Source: Pseudovibrio ascidiaceicola
GTDB lineage: Bacteria; Pseudomonadota; Alphaproteobacteria; Rhizobiales; Stappiaceae
NCBI RefSeq assembly: GCF_900114245.1
Contig: NZ_FOSK01000005.1
Coordinates: forward strand, 332,993-396,992
DNA length: 64,000 nucleotides
Direction of reading: 5' to 3'
The position numbers and the translations under genes are program-made. The notes under the pieces are model-generated. The model was given only the letters and a program-made list of their open reading frames with translations, had not been told where the DNA came from and did not search any database. Within the stretch, counting starts at the first letter, position 1, and the number at the start of each line of letters is the position of its first letter. This document shows positions 61,366 through 64,000 of the stretch, piece after piece.

Positions 61366-62874
61366 ATGGCAAACCCGCTTTATGATCGTTTGTTTGGGAT
61401 CCACGCGTCCAAAACGGAGCCGTTCCTGTTGCTTCAAGATGGCACTACTCTTACTTATGCCCAGTTCTTGGCAACAACCGCACAGTTGGCGCACACACTG
61501 GTCGCAAATGGCCTGAACCCGGGCGATCGTGTTGCTGCACAAGTTGAAAAATCACCGGAGACTTTGGCGCTTTATGCCGCTTGTGTGCAGGCAGGCTTCA
61601 TCTTCCTGCCTTTGAATACGGCCTACACCAGTGATGAACTCTCTTACTTTCTCGACAACAGCGGAGCATCTCTTCTCGTCTGCGATGGAGCGAATGCAGA
61701 GACTTTGCAGCCATTGGCTGACCAGCTAGGTGTTCTCCTTAAAACCTTGAATGGAGATGGCTCTGGATCGTTCATGCAAGAAGCCAAAGGCCACCCAACT
61801 ACATTTGAGACTGTAGAGCGAGATCTGCAGGATCTCGCAGCGTTCCTTTACACGTCAGGCACAACGGGCCGCTCCAAAGGGGCGATGTTGACGCAAGACA
61901 ACTTGCTGTCCAATGCGGATGTTCTGGTTGACTACTGGCGGTTCTCAAAAGATGACGTACTGCTGCATGCTTTGCCGATCTTCCATACGCATGGCCTGTT
62001 TGTGGCGACCAATGTGATCCTTGCAGTTGGCGGGGCGATGATCTTCCTGCCGAAGTTCAATCAAGATGCCATCCTGCAGTTTCTGCCTAAGGCCACTTCC
62101 ATGATGGGTGTGCCGACATTCTATACCCGGCTGTTAGCGGATGAGCGTTTCACGAATGAGTTGACAGCTCATATGCGTCTGTTCACCTCTGGTAGTGCGC
62201 CGTTACTGGCAGAAACACATCACCAGTTTGAAGAGCGTACAGGACATCGCATTTTGGAACGCTATGGCATGACAGAAACCAACATGAGTACGTCGAACCC
62301 TTACGATGGGGAGCGGCGTGCAGGCACAGTTGGCTTTCCTCTTCCAGGTGTCGAGCTCAAGATCACCAATCCTGAGACGGGCGTGGAACTGCCTCAAGAC
62401 AGTATCGGCGTTATTGAAGTTCGTGGTCGAAACGTATTCAAGGGCTATTGGCAGATGCCGGAGAAGACAGCTGCAGAACTGAGAGAAGACGGCTTCTTTA
62501 TCACTGGTGATATGGGTAAGGTGGATGCGGATGGCTACGTCCACATTGTTGGACGCAACAAAGACCTCATCATTTCAGGCGGCTTCAATATCTACCCAAA
62601 AGAGATTGAACTCTTGTTGGATGAGCAACCAGGTGTTCATGAAAGTGCTGTGATCGGCATACCCCATGCTGACTTCGGTGAAGCCCCGCTTGGATTAATT
62701 GTTGCCGAAAAGGGTAAGAACCCTGACCTCGAGCAGATCATGACCATCGTCAAAAAACACCTCGCCCGCTTCAAACACCCCCAAAAACTCCTAATCATCA
62801 ACGAACTCCCCCGCAACACCATGGGCAAAGTCCAAAAAAACATCCTGCGTGATGAGTATGGTGAAGCTGTGTAG
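61366..62874 (+). CDS. matB: Malonyl-CoA synthetase (MatB-type acyl-CoA ligase)
   Basis: A 502-residue adenylate-forming ligase. P-loop YTSGTTGRSKGAM, then RYGMTETNMS, GFFITGDMGKVDADGYVHIVGRNKDLIISGG and the catalytic C-terminal lysine in NTMGKVQK. Gene length and the N-terminal NPLYDRLFGIHA fit MatB, which makes malonyl-CoA from malonate, CoA and ATP. ATG at 61366 has AAAGG eight bases upstream. No matA is nearby. It could feed the type I and type III PKS of this window with extender unit; that link is only inference. A TAGAGCT/AGCTCTA hairpin (62876-62902) follows the stop. Confidence 0.92.
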   Translation: MANPLYDRLFGIHASKTEPFLLLQDGTTLTYAQFLATTAQLAHTLVANGLNPGDRVAAQVEKSPETLALYAACVQAGFIFLPLNTAYTSDELSYFLDNSGASLLVCDGANAETLQPLADQLGVLLKTLNGDGSGSFMQEAKGHPTTFETVERDLQDLAAFLYTSGTTGRSKGAMLTQDNLLSNADVLVDYWRFSKDDVLLHALPIFHTHGLFVATNVILAVGGAMIFLPKFNQDAILQFLPKATSMMGVPTFYTRLLADERFTNELTAHMRLFTSGSAPLLAETHHQFEERTGHRILERYGMTETNMSTSNPYDGERRAGTVGFPLPGVELKITNPETGVELPQDSIGVIEVRGRNVFKGYWQMPEKTAAELREDGFFITGDMGKVDADGYVHIVGRNKDLIISGGFNIYPKEIELLLDEQPGVHESAVIGIPHADFGEAPLGLIVAEKGKNPDLEQIMTIVKKHLARFKHPQKLLIINELPRNTMGKVQKNILRDEYGEAV

Positions 62875-62908
62875 GTAGAGCTGTTTCAAGTCTGTAGCTC
62901 TATCGAGA

Positions 62909-63850
62909 TTAAGAACCGTCGATTTTTTGGTAAATGTTGCCTAATTTCATGTTTACACCCCGTAAAAGCCCGATAGAAGATGCCACTTTCTTTGCTGATG
63001 AAAGTAGCATCTGGCGACCTCGATGCTGGTTGACTAGCAACATGAAACTAGATCCAAGTGTGCCTGCAATGCCACCCAAAAGTCGCCCGAATGCTTTTGG
63101 TGTAGTTTTGGTAATTGCTCTACGTGCGCCCAACCGTTTGCGAGATATGTAGGCCTGCACATTAGCAACAGAATATGCTCTACGCACCTGGTATTGGAAA
63201 GAGAGTCGAGAAAGAGGCGTGCTTTCACGAGCGATTGCAGTCGGCACCCAAATGATCTTTGCACCACGGTCAGTGGCACGATAGAAGAAATCTAGGTCCT
63301 CTCCGCCGCTAAAGCGTAAGGCTTCGTCAAACATTAAGCCATCAACTGCTTTAGTTGAAAAAAGAACGTTATCGGTACCTGCTGTTGCCATGACAGCACC
63401 AGATGCTCGCTTATTTTTAGGGCGATGAAATGCCCAAGGTGCGTCAAGGTCTTCTGGAGTTGATTGTGTCCAACCGTGATAGATCTCAGCAGGCCAATTT
63501 TGTATTGCCTCTGCCATCTCAACAAGCCAGTTTGGGTCTAGAACTTCATCATCATCGACGAACGCAATCCAATTGGGCGTAAGTGAACGTGCTGTCTGCA
63601 ATGCTGCGTTGCGAGCAAAAGGTATCCCAGCTTTTGCTTCGTGTACGTATTCAACTGGATGCTGGGCCGCAGCTTGGATGCTCGTAAGCAACTCCGCAGC
63701 CATCGGTTGATTGTTATTGTCACATACAACGATTGTTATTTCGAAATACTGGTGTGGTATCAGCTGGCCGAGCGACTCCACACATCGTAGAAGCATATTT
63801 TCTCGGGATCTAGTGCAAACTGCGATGGCTAATTTTTGAGGCTTAAGCAA
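62909..63850 (-). CDS. Family 2 glycosyltransferase
   Basis: A 313-residue GT-A fold glycosyltransferase. The N-terminal AIAVCTRSRENMLLRCVESL nucleotide-binding start, the DXD-like VDDDEV (metal binding, about 98) and GGEDLDFFYR (catalytic region) fit family GT2. It transfers a sugar to an unknown acceptor. The given start is TTG with GGAT upstream. A minus-strand coding tail upstream suggests a polysaccharide or surface-glycan cluster that continues beyond the window. Confidence 0.9.
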   Translation of the reverse strand: MLKPQKLAIAVCTRSRENMLLRCVESLGQLIPHQYFEITIVVCDNNNQPMAAELLTSIQAAAQHPVEYVHEAKAGIPFARNAALQTARSLTPNWIAFVDDDEVLDPNWLVEMAEAIQNWPAEIYHGWTQSTPEDLDAPWAFHRPKNKRASGAVMATAGTDNVLFSTKAVDGLMFDEALRFSGGEDLDFFYRATDRGAKIIWVPTAIARESTPLSRLSFQYQVRRAYSVANVQAYISRKRLGARRAITKTTPKAFGRLLGGIAGTLGSSFMLLVNQHRGRQMLLSSAKKVASSIGLLRGVNMKLGNIYQKIDGS

Positions 63851-63895
63851 GTAATTTATCCAGTTTGCTACAATTATGAAGCGTTAGAGGAGAAT

Positions 63896-64000
63896 TTACG
63901 CATTCTGTCTTTTTTCTAGCATTTTGAGGATACGGGAGAAGCGAGAAAAAGACTGGGTTGCCGCAAAGGCAAAGCCCTTCCAGCCAGCGAAAATAAAACG
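63896..64000 (-). CDS. C-terminal end of an unidentified gene (runs off the window)
   Basis: An open frame of 34 codons on the minus strand ends with a stop at 63896-63898 and continues past the right edge. It reads with coding-like composition (FAGWKGFAFAATQ, basic FSRILKMLEKR end). It lies 45 bases upstream of the glycosyltransferase, so both may share a transcript. Too short to name. Confidence 0.4.
   Translation of the reverse strand, partial: RFIFAGWKGFAFAATQSFSRFSRILKMLEKRQNA

Noticed and set aside
1..64000. CRISPR arrays, tRNA, rRNA, insertion sequences or prophage
   Set aside because: No regularly spaced direct repeats, no T-arm consensus (GGTTCGAATCC), no transposase motif and no phage genes were found by reading.

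Overview
The window looks like a chromosomal segment of a Gram-negative marine alphaproteobacterium, most likely of the Stappiaceae/Pseudovibrio type. The reasons are the gene mix (type I PKS, type III PKS with methyltransferase, CUT1 sugar ABC operon, quinol-type NO reductase, YjjI glycyl radical enzyme, a CesT-family type III secretion chaperone), moderate GC with AT-rich intergenic spaces, and short ATGA/TAATG gene overlaps. The genus is an inference from gene content. No rRNA, tRNA, CRISPR array, transposase or prophage gene was seen.

Layout. 1-9.5 kb: the tail of an SDR faces a translationally coupled pair, a fully reducing single-module type I PKS followed by an alpha-oxoamine synthase. 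9.8-13.8 kb: a Fic protein, homogentisate dioxygenase, and about 1 kb of non-coding DNA. 13.8-22 kb: a sugar ABC operon (binding protein, two permeases, a GHL6-like glycoside hydrolase, a LacI regulator, an EEP phosphodiesterase, the ATPase) ending at a strong bidirectional terminator. 22-31.9 kb: ketoglutarate-semialdehyde-type dehydrogenase, a type III PKS plus ICMT-type methyltransferase operon, small membrane and GNAT proteins, an NCS1 permease, a secreted small protein, and a MarR regulator divergent from an FAD oxidoreductase. 32-42 kb: an RtcB-PrfH ribosome-repair operon, Nudix, XRE regulator, MATE exporter, NorZ and a Na/Pi transporter.

42-51 kb: an LprI-like periplasmic protein, a sulfotransferase-like protein, and a YnjBCD-like ABC operon with a structured leader. 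After these comes a candidate type III secretion effector with its CesT-family chaperone. 51-64 kb: a Tat-exported isochorismatase-like hydrolase divergent from an AraC regulator, YjjI/YjjW, YghU-type glutathione transferase, and an ECF41 sigma factor operon with a recognisable ECF41 promoter. The stretch ends with a LysE exporter whose ribosome binding site lies inside a perfect hairpin, a methyltransferase, malonyl-CoA synthetase and a GT2 glycosyltransferase.

How the genes may work together. The PKS lacks a thioesterase, so the coupled oxoamine synthase is the natural release step and would give an alpha-amino ketone lipid. MatB (61.4 kb) could supply malonyl-CoA to either polyketide system, but it is far from both. 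The most interesting items are the PKS-AOS pair, the effector-chaperone pair, the ECF41 module with its visible promoter, the RtcB-PrfH module, the structured leader at 44.5 kb and the hairpin over the lysE ribosome binding site. Start codons were re-chosen where a better Shine-Dalgarno was visible.
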